Source: an uncultured Aquimarina sp.
Lineage (GTDB): Bacteria; Bacteroidota; Bacteroidia; Flavobacteriales; Flavobacteriaceae
Reading direction: 5' to 3'
Assembly: GCA_947503835.1 (NCBI GenBank)
Contig: CANNFM010000017.1
Span: 1 to 64,000 of the forward strand
DNA length: 64,000 nt
The notes under the pieces are model-generated. The model was not told where the DNA came from. It ran no database searches and saw nothing but the letters and a program-made list of their open reading frames with translations. Below are positions 9,164 to 17,121 of this stretch, in pieces. The translations under genes and the position numbers were made by a program. Each line of letters opens with the position of its first letter. Within the stretch, counting starts at the first letter, position 1.

Positions 9164-9712
9164 ATGAAAGAAAAATCAGGAAAAATACAGGATCTGATCG
9201 ATAAAAAGTTTTTAGAAGAACGTAGTGTATTCCTTTGGGGGCAAGTAGATGATAAATCTGCAAAGCATGTTATTGACAGGCTTATGTACCTTGATATGGT
9301 AAGTGATAAAGAAATTAAACTATATATCAATAGTCCTGGAGGATATGTTACTTCGGGATTTGCAATGTATGACACCATAAAAAGTTTAAAAAGCCCGGTA
9401 TCTACAATTTGCAGCGGATTAGCTGCTTCTATGGGGTCTATTCTTCTTAGTGTAGGCGAAAAAGGACGTAGATTTATACAACCGCATGCTAAAGTAATGA
9501 TTCATCAACCTAGTGGTGGTGCCAGAGGTCAGGCTTCGAATATAGAGATTCAGGCAGCAGAAATTCTTAAAACCAAAGAACTAAGTGCGCAGATTCTTGC
9601 AGATAACTGTGGGCAGGATATGGAGAAAGTACTAAAGGATTTTAACCGCGATTATTGGATGGATGCCGATGAGTCATTAGAATATGGCATTGTTGATGCG
9701 ATCCTAAAATAA
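9164..9712 (+). CDS. clpP: ATP-dependent Clp protease proteolytic subunit (ClpP)
   Basis: The 182-residue serine protease forms the barrel chamber of Clp proteases and works with a ClpX or ClpA/C unfoldase. Catalytic residues are visible: Ser89 in GLAASMGS, His114 in MIHQPSGG and Asp163 in NRDYW. The oligomer-forming strand motif YINSPGG is at 54-60. It is short at the N-terminus, without a long propeptide. No clpX lies beside it, so it may be a second clpP copy rather than the main clpPX operon (inference). The ATG at 9164 is the first Met after an in-frame stop region. Confidence 0.93.
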   Translation: MKEKSGKIQDLIDKKFLEERSVFLWGQVDDKSAKHVIDRLMYLDMVSDKEIKLYINSPGGYVTSGFAMYDTIKSLKSPVSTICSGLAASMGSILLSVGEKGRRFIQPHAKVMIHQPSGGARGQASNIEIQAAEILKTKELSAQILADNCGQDMEKVLKDFNRDYWMDADESLEYGIVDAILK

Positions 9713-9751
9713 GATGTAGCTACCAAAAGTATATTTTATAATCAAAACTTT

Positions 9752-10477
9752 ATGTTGAGACGAGATTTCATGGAAATTAGTGCTTTGGGAGTTCTAGGAC
9801 TTTCATTATCCTCATTTTCTACTATTCAATCAGAATTCTCAAAAGAAGATTTAATGGGTAAAGGAAATCCCTTGCTATATGGTGAGGGATTCAAACTCAA
9901 AAAAGAAGCGTATGAAGCATTTTTAAAAATGAAAGCAGAAGCTTCTAAAAGTGGATTTAAAATAAAAGTAGTGTCCAGCTATAGAAATTATGCTCATCAA
10001 AATCGAATTTGGGAGCGTAAATACAAAAAGTTCACAGCCGAAGGGCTTTCCCCTATTGAAGCCATAAAAAAAATCATAGAATATTCTACAATCCCGGGAA
10101 CATCAAGACATCACTGGGGTACCGATATCGATATTGTAGATGGTAATGCACCCCAACCCAAAGGATTACTTCTTTCAGAAAACTTTGAAGGTAATGGCCC
10201 TTTCTGCAAATTCAAAGAATGGATGGATGTACATGCCAATTCATTTGGGTTTTATTTAGTGTATACTGATAAAAAAGATAGAAGAGGTTTTAAATACGAA
10301 CCCTGGCATTACTCCTATGCCCCACTCTCTATTCCCATGCTCAAAGCATATCAAAAACTTTCTATTATTGATGAGCTTAACAAAGCTAAACTACTGGGCA
10401 GCAATTTTTTTACTGAAGATTTTATACAAAAATATAATATAGAAAACATATCGGACATTAATCCAGAATTATTATAA
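9752..10477 (+). CDS. M15 family D-alanyl-D-alanine carboxypeptidase
   Basis: The 241-residue protein carries the VanY/DacB M15B signature: SSYRNYAHQNRIW, the zinc motif SRHHWGTDIDIVD (His and Asp ligands) and the C-terminal catalytic/zinc motif EPWHYSY. It trims D-Ala from peptidoglycan stem peptides. The N-terminus (MLRRDFMEISALGVLGLSLS) resembles a twin-arginine signal with a hydrophobic core, so export to the periplasm is likely. It starts 39 bases after clpP on the same strand and may be co-transcribed with it. Confidence 0.87.
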   Translation: MLRRDFMEISALGVLGLSLSSFSTIQSEFSKEDLMGKGNPLLYGEGFKLKKEAYEAFLKMKAEASKSGFKIKVVSSYRNYAHQNRIWERKYKKFTAEGLSPIEAIKKIIEYSTIPGTSRHHWGTDIDIVDGNAPQPKGLLLSENFEGNGPFCKFKEWMDVHANSFGFYLVYTDKKDRRGFKYEPWHYSYAPLSIPMLKAYQKLSIIDELNKAKLLGSNFFTEDFIQKYNIENISDINPELL

Positions 10478-10531
10478 ATTTGCATACTAAAATAATACTT
10501 TTTTAGTTATATTATCGAAAACCCCATAATC

Positions 10532-11032
10532 ATGAAAACTACTTTAATGCGCTATTTATGCGCTTTTACTTTACTTTGTATTACATTTTCTTGTTCAAAT
10601 GATGATTCGCAGCCTATACTACCGCAAGGCAGTACCGACCAACCTGTTGATACCCCTGGTGAAGTTTCGATTACTGATGAAATATTCACATTAGTTAATG
10701 TACATCGATTAAGCAAAGGCCTACCTGTTTTAGAGAAAAATGCTACCGCAGATGTATTAGCTGCAGAACATTCACGATATATGATTGGCCAAGGTCGTAT
10801 TAGTCATGATAATCGTGATACAAAATTTGTAACATTACAAGAAAATGAAAATGCCACAAGATTTGGAGAAAATGTTGCTGCTGGGCAAACATCTGCACAA
10901 TCGGTAATGAATGCCTGGATTAATAGTACTGGACATAGAGAAAATATCGAAGGTGATTATACACATATAGGTATTGCTGCCATAAAAGATCAAAATGGGA
11001 GTTATTACTATACACAAATTTTTTATCGCTAA
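10532..11032 (+). CDS. CAP-domain (SCP/PR-1-like) lipoprotein
   Basis: The 166-residue protein has a lipoprotein signal (LLCITFSCSNDD, lipid Cys21) and a short Pro/Asp linker, then a CAP domain at about 48-166. The domain shows the usual order: VNVHRLSKGLPVLEKN, AAEHSRYMIGQGRISH with its His, FGENVAAG, an AW..S.GHRENI motif, and YYYTQIFYR at the end. CAP proteins of bacteria are extracellular and mostly uncharacterised. The enzymatic role is not established. It follows the M15 peptidase by 55 bases on the same strand. Confidence 0.88.
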   Translation: MKTTLMRYLCAFTLLCITFSCSNDDSQPILPQGSTDQPVDTPGEVSITDEIFTLVNVHRLSKGLPVLEKNATADVLAAEHSRYMIGQGRISHDNRDTKFVTLQENENATRFGENVAAGQTSAQSVMNAWINSTGHRENIEGDYTHIGIAAIKDQNGSYYYTQIFYR

Positions 11033-11188
11033 ACTATGCAAACTCAACAATGCTAGTTAGCACTAATTTCGTTCAATAATTAAGAACGACACCTCTAGTA
11101 GTTGCTTACCAAAAAGTGTTTTATACATTTTATTAGTAAGCAACTTTTTTATTTCTTAACTTTAAATATTAATCATAATTACATTATA

Positions 11189-11953
11189 ATGAGACGTGGT
11201 GGCTTAAAAATCCGGATATTAATTGGTGTAGCAATCGTCGCTTTTGCCTTCTTTAAAAAATGCAATAATAAAACCTTGAATCCGTATACAGATCGGGTAC
11301 AAAATATTAATATGACGAGTGATCAAGAAATTGCAATTGGATTGCAAAGTGCCCCGCAAATGGCACAACAACACGGAGGTCTTTACCCTGATCAAAAATT
11401 ACAAAGCTATATTGATATGATTGGTAATAAGCTAGTCAACTCGAGCATGGCCAGACAAACACCATATAAATATGAGTTTCACCTACTAGCAGATCCAAAC
11501 ACAATTAATGCTTTTGCATTGCCAGGCGGACAAATATTTATCACCTATGCTCTCTTATCCAAATTAGAAAACGAAGATCAGGTTGCTGGTGTATTGGGTC
11601 ATGAAATTGGTCATGTGCTAGGTAGGCATTCTGCAGAAAGAATTGCCGAGCACGATTTCTGGAAAACAATATCTACAGGAGCATCTGTAGGTGCAGATGC
11701 AGGAGGAATTGTGAACAGCATTGGGCAAAATGTTCTATTGGGTAATGGCCGTGATGATGAATTAGAAAGTGATAAACTGGGAGTGTTGTTTATGATTAAC
11801 TCTGGCTACAACCCGAAGGAAATGATAGGTGTGATGAAAATTTTAAAAACTGCCGCCGGACCCAATCGTACTCCAGAATTTCAGAGTACACATCCTGATC
11901 CAGAAAATCGTATTGAAAAAATTAACGAAGCCATCAGAGAATATAGTAAATAA
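11189..11953 (+). CDS. M48 family zinc metallopeptidase
   Basis: The ATG at 11189 is chosen because it begins MRRGGLKIRI followed by one transmembrane segment (about 8-22). A longer frame from 11102 adds a hydrophobic leader with no family support. The 254-residue protein has the catalytic HEIGH motif at 138-142 (HEIGHVLGRH) and the third zinc ligand in the DELESDKLG stretch, as in M48 (HtpX/Oma1/BepA-like) enzymes. It is probably a membrane-anchored periplasmic protease in envelope quality control. A bidirectional terminator separates it from the convergent ankyrin gene. Confidence 0.88.
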   Translation: MRRGGLKIRILIGVAIVAFAFFKKCNNKTLNPYTDRVQNINMTSDQEIAIGLQSAPQMAQQHGGLYPDQKLQSYIDMIGNKLVNSSMARQTPYKYEFHLLADPNTINAFALPGGQIFITYALLSKLENEDQVAGVLGHEIGHVLGRHSAERIAEHDFWKTISTGASVGADAGGIVNSIGQNVLLGNGRDDELESDKLGVLFMINSGYNPKEMIGVMKILKTAAGPNRTPEFQSTHPDPENRIEKINEAIREYSK

Positions 11954-11955
11954 AA

Positions 11956-11985
11956 AAAACCCGATTGTATATACAATCGGGTTTT
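11956..11985. terminator. Bidirectional terminator between M48 and ankyrin genes
   Basis: The sequence is a near-perfect inverted repeat (AAAACCCGATTGTA / TACAATCGGGTTTT) with A and T runs on both sides, placed between convergent genes. Confidence 0.85.
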
Positions 11986-12017
11986 AAGAATGTAAGCTCT
12001 ACATAGAGAGTTATCTA

Positions 12018-12401
12018 TTACGATAACTCCTCAAGAAGTGCTATAGCTTCTTTAGCATTAGATAATTTTGCAAATTTCATTGCATTATACCCTTTACTAT
12101 CCTTAGTTTTGATATTAGCTCCTTTTTCTACAAGCAGTTTAATAATATCCACACGATTATATCGTGCCGCGAACATTAATGGAGTCATCCCATTAGATTT
12201 CTCATTAACATCGCTACCTAATTCGATTAATTTTTTAACAGTTTCTGTATCTCCTTTCACAATAGCCATACAAAATGGGCTGGTTTTTACAGTGATAAGA
12301 TCGTAATTGTGATTATCATAATTCACATTACTAGTTTCTGAAGCGAAGCTTATGGATGAAATAAGCATAACCGCTAGGGTAAATAACAAAGTTTTTTTCA
12401 T
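12018..12401 (-). CDS. Periplasmic ankyrin-repeat protein
   Basis: The 127-residue protein has a signal peptide (MKKTLLFTLAVMLISSISFASE) and then three ankyrin-type units (about 42-124): CMAIVKGDTETVKKLIELG, MTPLMFAARYNRVDIIKLL and YNAMKFAKLSNAKEAIALL. Ankyrin repeats mediate protein binding, and the partner is unknown. The gene is monocistronic, convergent with the M48 gene and divergent from gpmI across a 472-base spacer. Confidence 0.88.
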   Translation of the reverse strand: MKKTLLFTLAVMLISSISFASETSNVNYDNHNYDLITVKTSPFCMAIVKGDTETVKKLIELGSDVNEKSNGMTPLMFAARYNRVDIIKLLVEKGANIKTKDSKGYNAMKFAKLSNAKEAIALLEELS

Positions 12402-12873
12402 GATGAATGAATTTAAAAATTAATTAATGTATTAGTTCATATTTAATAAGACCCAAGAACCACACGTTTTGTTACACATAAAGAATCAAATAACAGAATT
12501 TTAACCTTTATATAACAAAATTTTCAATCACAATACCTCTTTATACAATTGATTTATGGGCATTTGAATAATTAAATCCAATATTGGGTTTAATTTCTTT
12601 CAAATTTTTACATCACAAATAAATTATACAATTCTCAAAAAACCACATAAAATCCTAAGGATAACACATTCTTAATCTTCCCTACACAAATTCGTTAATG
12701 GTTTCATAAAAAAGACCTTTCAAATAAACTTAAGAAAAGATGATAGCTACAGAAGAATAACTTCACTTTTTTGCCAGCTTATCGTCGAAGTTGTAACTTT
12801 ACCTCTTATCTCATTTTTTGAGATTATTTTTATTAAACAACAACCAACCAAGAACTATAATTAAGAACATTTT
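12402..12873 (+). other. 472-base intergenic region between divergent genes
   Basis: It lies between the ankyrin gene (minus) and gpmI (plus). I see no coding frame or stable stem. The only supported element is a candidate gpmI promoter near its right end, listed separately. The length is more than two promoters need. Confidence 0.5.
12771..12801 (+). promoter_or_regulatory. Candidate Bacteroidota-type promoter of gpmI
   Basis: TTG at 12771-12773 in a T-rich stretch is followed after 20 bases by TAACTTTA at 12794-12801, close to the -33 TTG / -7 TAnnTTTG pattern. The gpmI ATG lies about 72 bases downstream. Confidence 0.4.
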
Positions 12874-14397
12874 ATGAATAAGAAAGTAATCTTGATGATC
12901 CTAGATGGGTGGGGCATGTCTCCAGACCCTAAAGTCTCTGCCATAGATCATGCAAAAACCCCTTTTGTTGATAGTTTATACACTCAATATCCTAATGCAA
13001 CTTTACGTACAGATGGTCTACATGTGGGATTACCCGATGGGCAAATGGGCAATAGCGAAGTGGGACATATGAACCTTGGCGCTGGTAGAATTGTATATCA
13101 AGATTTAGCTAAGATCAATTTAGCTATTGAAAATAATACGCTAAAAGACGAATCTGCACTTATTGACGCTTTTCAATACGCCAAAAAAAATGACAAAAAT
13201 GTTCATCTGCTTGGTTTAGTTAGTGATGGTGGTGTTCATTCACATATCAATCATATTAAAGGATTACTTAGCGCAGCAAATTCTGAAGGGTTAAAAAATG
13301 TATTTCTTCATGCATTTACAGATGGACGAGATGTTGATCCAAAATCTGGTAAAAGTCATATAAAAAACATCCAGGAGCATATGTCTAAAACCACAGGTAA
13401 ACTAGCTTCAATTATAGGGCGGTATTATGCAATGGATAGAGATAAAAGATGGGAACGCGTAAAACTAGCTTATGATCTGTTGGTTAATGGAATCGGGGAA
13501 GCTACCGAAAATGCACTAGATAGCATTCAGAAAAGTTATGACAATAATGTAACTGATGAGTTTATCAAACCTCTACTACTACAAGAAAATGGTACTCCTG
13601 TAGCCACCATAAAAGAAGATGATGTTGTTATTTTCTTTAATTTCAGAACAGACCGTGGTAGAGAGCTTACCGAAATGCTATCACAAAACGATATGCATGA
13701 ATATAACACTCACAAACTACCATTGTATTATGTAACCATGACCAATTATGATGATACTTTTAAAGATATCAAAGTAGTTTATGATAAAGAAAATATAACC
13801 GAAACACTTGGAGAAGTATTATCTAGGGCCGGGAAAAAGCAAATTCGTATTGCCGAAACCGAAAAATATCCACACGTTACCTTCTTCTTTTCTGGTGGGC
13901 AAGAAGAACCATTTGAAGGGGAAACAAGAATTCTACGAAATTCTCCAAAAGTTGCTACTTACGATCTAAAACCAGAAATGAGTGCCTACGAATTAAGAGA
14001 TGCTTTAGTTCCCGAATTACAAAAAGGAGAAGTAGATTTTGTTTGTCTCAATTTTGCTAACGGAGATATGGTAGGACATACCGGAGTTATGGAAGCTGCC
14101 ATCAAAGCATGCGAAGCAGTAGATATTTGTGTGCATGATGTAGTTAACGCAGGGCTTGCTAATGGTTATTCTACATTACTTATTGCAGATCACGGCAATT
14201 GTGAGACCATGATTAATCCAGATGGCACACCCCATACCGCACACACCACTAATCCTGTTCCTTTTATCTTTATAGACAATGATCAAATTAATATAAAAGA
14301 TGGAGTTTTAGGGGATATTGCACCTACCATTTTAGAATTAATAGGAGTTGATAAACCAGATGCAATGACACAGGAGTCATTACTAAAAAACGAATAG
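12874..14397 (+). CDS. gpmI: 2,3-bisphosphoglycerate-independent phosphoglycerate mutase
   Basis: The 507-residue cytoplasmic glycolytic enzyme interconverts 3- and 2-phosphoglycerate using two metal ions and a phosphoserine intermediate. The N-terminal alkaline-phosphatase fold motif ILDGWG is at 8-13, and the catalytic Ser is in GQMGNSEVGHMNLG at about 56-69. Substrate-binding FTDGRDVDP and the C-terminal metal-binding blocks NFANGDMVGHTG and IADHGNCE are present. The length matches the family (about 505-515). A dead thioredoxin-like gene follows directly, then map. Confidence 0.97.
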   Translation: MNKKVILMILDGWGMSPDPKVSAIDHAKTPFVDSLYTQYPNATLRTDGLHVGLPDGQMGNSEVGHMNLGAGRIVYQDLAKINLAIENNTLKDESALIDAFQYAKKNDKNVHLLGLVSDGGVHSHINHIKGLLSAANSEGLKNVFLHAFTDGRDVDPKSGKSHIKNIQEHMSKTTGKLASIIGRYYAMDRDKRWERVKLAYDLLVNGIGEATENALDSIQKSYDNNVTDEFIKPLLLQENGTPVATIKEDDVVIFFNFRTDRGRELTEMLSQNDMHEYNTHKLPLYYVTMTNYDDTFKDIKVVYDKENITETLGEVLSRAGKKQIRIAETEKYPHVTFFFSGGQEEPFEGETRILRNSPKVATYDLKPEMSAYELRDALVPELQKGEVDFVCLNFANGDMVGHTGVMEAAIKACEAVDICVHDVVNAGLANGYSTLLIADHGNCETMINPDGTPHTAHTTNPVPFIFIDNDQINIKDGVLGDIAPTILELIGVDKPDAMTQESLLKNE

Positions 14398-14398
14398 T

Positions 14399-14695
14399 AA
14401 GGCTCAAGAAAAAGGTTCAAATGATGTAGTAGAACAATCAAAATCTGATATTTTGGTAGGAAAACATGATAGAAAAGCTTTAGAACAAGATCTATTTGGC
14501 ACTTGGTTTACTAAAAACTGTGAAGAGTATGTAGCAGACACAGAAACTATAAAGAAAATATCTCCTTACCTTCAAGATGTTTCGATCAAAGCTGCTACGG
14601 GAACATGATGCAGTGATAGTAAAAGAGAAACTCTTGAAAAAGATATGCTGGCTATTGTATCAGGAATACCGTACAAACATTCATATGAGGATTAA
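14399..14695 (+). pseudogene. Thioredoxin-family gene remnant with a stop in the WC motif
   Basis: Immediately after gpmI, the frame at positions 2 mod 3 encodes a thioredoxin-like segment: QDLFGTWFTKNCEEY, TIKKISPYLQDVSIKA, then GT, a TGA at 14606-14608, and CSDSKRE. In the related Bacteroidota thioredoxin family this site reads GTWCxDSKRE, so the TGA is a one-base change of the Trp codon TGG. The frame closes at 14695 after about 22 more residues, so most of the thioredoxin fold is gone. There is no start codon or signal peptide. It is a decayed gene. Confidence 0.75.
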
Positions 14696-14718
14696 ATTAA
14701 ATATCTTAATATTCTTTG

Positions 14719-14726
14719 TAAATTTG
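14719..14726 (+). promoter_or_regulatory. Candidate -7 element (TAAATTTG) of map
   Basis: TAAATTTG fits the flavobacterial TAnnTTTG -7 consensus and lies 23 bases before the map ATG. No good -33 TTG is seen at the right distance. Confidence 0.5.
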
Positions 14727-14748
14727 CCAACCTTATAATTAGGATGTT

Positions 14749-15567
14749 ATGATCATTGTAAAGACACGTGAAGAAATAGAATTGATGCGCGAGAGTGCGC
14801 TAGTGGTATCCAAAACTTTAGGAATGTTAGCTTCTGAAGTAAAACCAGGAGTAACTACCTTACATTTAGATAAACTTGCAGAAGAATGTATAAGAGATCA
14901 TGGCGCTATCCCGGGGTTCTTAGGACTCTATGATTTCCCAAACACATTATGCATGAGCCCAAATGCGCAGGTAGTTCATGGGATCCCTAATAATACTCCT
15001 TTAGAAGAAGGGGATATTATTTCTATTGATTGTGGGGCGATCAAAAATGAATTTTATGGTGATCATGCCTATACTTTTCCTGTGGGAGAAGTCTCTGAAG
15101 AAATAGAACGATTACTTCGTATTACCAAAGAATCACTATATGTGGGTATTGCAGAATTAAAAGTTGGAAAACGAGTGGGTGATGTAGGTTATGCTATCCA
15201 GAAATTTACTGAAGAAGCGGGTTATGGAGTTGTGAGAGAACTTGTTGGACATGGTTTAGGTCGTAAAATGCATGAAGATCCTGAAATGCCTAATTATGGT
15301 CGCAGAGGAAGAGGAAAAAAGCTTATCGAAGGTATGGTTGTAGCTATAGAACCGATGACCAATATGGGTACACATCGTATCAAGCAATTACGTGACGGAT
15401 GGACGATTCTTACTGCAGATGGTAAACCAAGTGCACATTTTGAGCACGATGTAGCCATTATTGATGGTCAACCAGAGATTCTTTCTACTTTTAAATATAT
15501 CTATCAGGCTCTAGGTATCGAATCTGATGAAGAAGATGCTTTTAGACAAGAAGCGTTAACGGTTTAG
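14749..15567 (+). CDS. map: Type I methionine aminopeptidase
   Basis: The 272-residue enzyme removes the initiator Met from nascent proteins. All five metal ligands are visible: Asp94 and Asp105 (ISIDCGAI and EFYGDHAY), His168 (GHGLGRKMH), Glu201 (AIEPM) and Glu232 (FEHDVA). The substrate-site His77 is in VVHGIPN. Length is slightly above the E. coli enzyme because of a C-terminal tail (about 245-272). In this lineage map usually follows gpmI and a thioredoxin gene, and here the middle gene has decayed. Confidence 0.97.
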   Translation: MIIVKTREEIELMRESALVVSKTLGMLASEVKPGVTTLHLDKLAEECIRDHGAIPGFLGLYDFPNTLCMSPNAQVVHGIPNNTPLEEGDIISIDCGAIKNEFYGDHAYTFPVGEVSEEIERLLRITKESLYVGIAELKVGKRVGDVGYAIQKFTEEAGYGVVRELVGHGLGRKMHEDPEMPNYGRRGRGKKLIEGMVVAIEPMTNMGTHRIKQLRDGWTILTADGKPSAHFEHDVAIIDGQPEILSTFKYIYQALGIESDEEDAFRQEALTV

Positions 15568-15590
15568 TATATATTCTGTTCTAAAAAGTT

Positions 15591-15630
15591 ACGCAAAGTT
15601 TCTCAAAGAAGTCACAAAGCGACACAAAGA
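15591..15630 (+). repeat. Left inverted-repeat flank of the GxxExxY gene
   Basis: The segment is rich in CAAAG and contains CTCAAAGAAGTC at 15602-15613. It ends at the GxxExxY start codon. Its reverse complement recurs just after the gene at 16004-16041, with the 12-base core identical. Confidence 0.8.
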
Positions 15631-16002
15631 ATGACCGAAGACGATATATCAAGAATTATTATAGGTTGTGCAATAGAAGTACATAAGAATTTAGGGCCGG
15701 GATTACTTGAATCTGCCTACCAAGAATGCTTATGTTATGAATTGAAGAAAAAAGGCTTAAAAATTCAAAAAGAAAAAGCATTACCTGTTATATATAAAGA
15801 AATCAAACTTGACCAAGGGTATCGAATTGATATTTTAGTCGAAAATAAAGTTGTAATTGAACTAAAAACAGTAGAATGTTTCACCGACGTCCATTCTGCC
15901 CAAGTTCTGACTTATTTAAAACTTGGAGAATACAAACTAGGTCTTCTTATTAATTTTCATGTAAGCCTGCTTAAAAATGGAATCAAACGCTTTATTATGT
16001 AA
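15631..16002 (+). CDS. GxxExxY family protein (PD-(D/E)XK nuclease-like)
   Basis: The 123-residue protein carries the family-defining GLLESAY (Gly24, Glu27, Tyr30) after the IGCAIEVHKNLGPG helix. A nuclease-like core follows: YRIDILV (Asp67) and VIELKTVE (Glu77, Lys79), which match the D...ExK catalytic pattern of the PD-(D/E)XK superfamily. The C-terminal LGLLINFHV strand is also typical. The biological role of the family is unknown. Matched inverted repeats lie directly at both ends, suggesting the gene and flanks move or were inserted as a unit (inference). Confidence 0.88.
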   Translation: MTEDDISRIIIGCAIEVHKNLGPGLLESAYQECLCYELKKKGLKIQKEKALPVIYKEIKLDQGYRIDILVENKVVIELKTVECFTDVHSAQVLTYLKLGEYKLGLLINFHVSLLKNGIKRFIM

Positions 16003-16003
16003 A

Positions 16004-16041
16004 TCTTCGTGAAACTTTGAGACTTCTTTGAGTCCTTTGTG
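16004..16041 (-). repeat. Right inverted-repeat flank of the GxxExxY gene
   Basis: GACTTCTTTGAG at 16021-16032 is the exact reverse complement of the core at 15602-15613, and the surrounding AAACTTTGA and CCTTTGTG blocks also match in inverted order. The repeat ends about 10 bases before the next ATG. Confidence 0.8.
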
Positions 16042-16050
16042 CAATCAATT

Positions 16051-16818
16051 ATGAAAAAAGTTTTTAAATTTATATTAAACACTATACCCAGGCCATTATT
16101 AATTCGATTGAGTTATATAGCCAGACCTATTATATCTCTATTTTTAAGAGGAAAAACTTATACAGATCCCATAGACGGAAAAAGTTTTTCTAAGTTTTTA
16201 CCTTATGGATACGGTAAACAAAGAGACAATGTCCTCTCCCCTTCTACGCTGTCTTTAGAGCGACATAGATTGCTTTGGTTATATCTAAAAAATGAAACTG
16301 ATTTCTTTTCTGCAGAAGCAAAAGTATTGCACTTTGCTCCAGAACAAGCTTTTTATAAACGTTTTAGAACACTAAAACATCTTGAGTACACCACAACCGA
16401 TCTTAATTCACCTTTAGCAGATGTAAAGGCCGATATCTGTAATCTTCCTTTTGAAGATAATGAATACGATATTATTTTTTGCAATCATGTATTAGAACAT
16501 ATCCCAGACGACACTAAGGCAATGCAAGAACTATTTAGAGTCTTAAAACCTGGCGGAATGGCCATCTTACAAATTCCACAAGATCTTGGTCGTGAAACTA
16601 CTTTTGAAGATGATTCGATTACCGACCGTGCTGCACGGGCAAAGATTTTTGGGCAATACGATCATGTAAGAGTCTACGGTAGAGATTATTTTGAAAAACT
16701 AAGATCAATAGGTTTTAAAGTTGAAGAAGTAGATTACACGAATACAATATCAAAAGAAGAGGTTATTAAATACTGTCTCGCTCCCGGAGAAATCTTACCA
16801 GTTTGTTATAAACCTTAA
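16051..16818 (+). CDS. SAM-dependent methyltransferase, class I
   Basis: The 255-residue protein starts at ATG 16051. A GTG at 16039 lies at the edge of the upstream repeat and is less likely. The N-terminal 40 residues are basic and hydrophobic. The methyltransferase core begins near 95 (VLHFAPEQAF instead of the usual DxGxGxG), with IICNLPF/DIIFCNHVLEHIPDD at about 132-155 and VLKPGGMAILQIP at about 165-178, matching the Methyltransf_11 pattern. The SAM loop is atypical. The substrate is unknown, possibly a glycan or lipid. It follows the GxxExxY unit on the same strand. Confidence 0.82.
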   Translation: MKKVFKFILNTIPRPLLIRLSYIARPIISLFLRGKTYTDPIDGKSFSKFLPYGYGKQRDNVLSPSTLSLERHRLLWLYLKNETDFFSAEAKVLHFAPEQAFYKRFRTLKHLEYTTTDLNSPLADVKADICNLPFEDNEYDIIFCNHVLEHIPDDTKAMQELFRVLKPGGMAILQIPQDLGRETTFEDDSITDRAARAKIFGQYDHVRVYGRDYFEKLRSIGFKVEEVDYTNTISKEEVIKYCLAPGEILPVCYKP

Positions 16819-16897
16819 AAAAATACTTTTTTGGGGTAACATTTTGATTCCTTGTTACATTAAACATAGTTATTAATAAATTTTAAATTATATAATT

Positions 16898-17077
16898 ATG
16901 AAGTTAACAAGTTTAAAACAGTTTAAACAACTAAACTCAAGTGAGTTAAAACAAGTAAATGGTGGTGTTAGTAGACAAGAATATTGCAAAACTTTAAATA
17001 ACACTATCACTCATAAAAAATCATTTACATATGTTGAAGTACAATCTTTTGCTAAAGCGTTAGCAGATCATTGTTAG
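16898..17077 (+). CDS. Small double-glycine leader peptide (bacteriocin/natural-product precursor type)
   Basis: The 59-residue frame MKLTSLKQFKQLNSSELKQV is followed by NGG and then a 36-residue core. The leader matches the form of double-glycine leaders (LSxxELxxVxGG) that C39-peptidase ABC transporters cut after GG. The core starts VSRQEYCKTL and ends KALADHC, with two Cys at 30 and 59 that could form a disulfide. No C39 transporter, maturase or immunity gene lies nearby, so it is an orphan. It is not close to any family I can name beyond the leader type. The gene stands alone between a methyltransferase and the convergent apbE. Confidence 0.75.
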   Translation: MKLTSLKQFKQLNSSELKQVNGGVSRQEYCKTLNNTITHKKSFTYVEVQSFAKALADHC

Positions 17078-17093
17078 ACACTTATATTCAAAT

Positions 17094-17121
17094 CCGGGCA
17101 TTTTCATAGTTAAATGCCTGG
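17094..17121. terminator. Hairpin between the leader-peptide gene and apbE
   Basis: CCGGGCATTT and AAATGCCTGG form a ten-base stem with one mismatch around an eight-base loop, placed after the small peptide stop and overlapping the last codons of convergent apbE. It lacks a strong T run, so it may only stabilise the mRNA ends. Confidence 0.45.

Noticed and set aside
14606..14608. TGA as a selenocysteine codon in the thioredoxin-like remnant
   Set aside because: The TGA replaces the Trp of the WC motif, not a Cys, the start codon is missing and the C-terminal part is gone, so decay explains it better.
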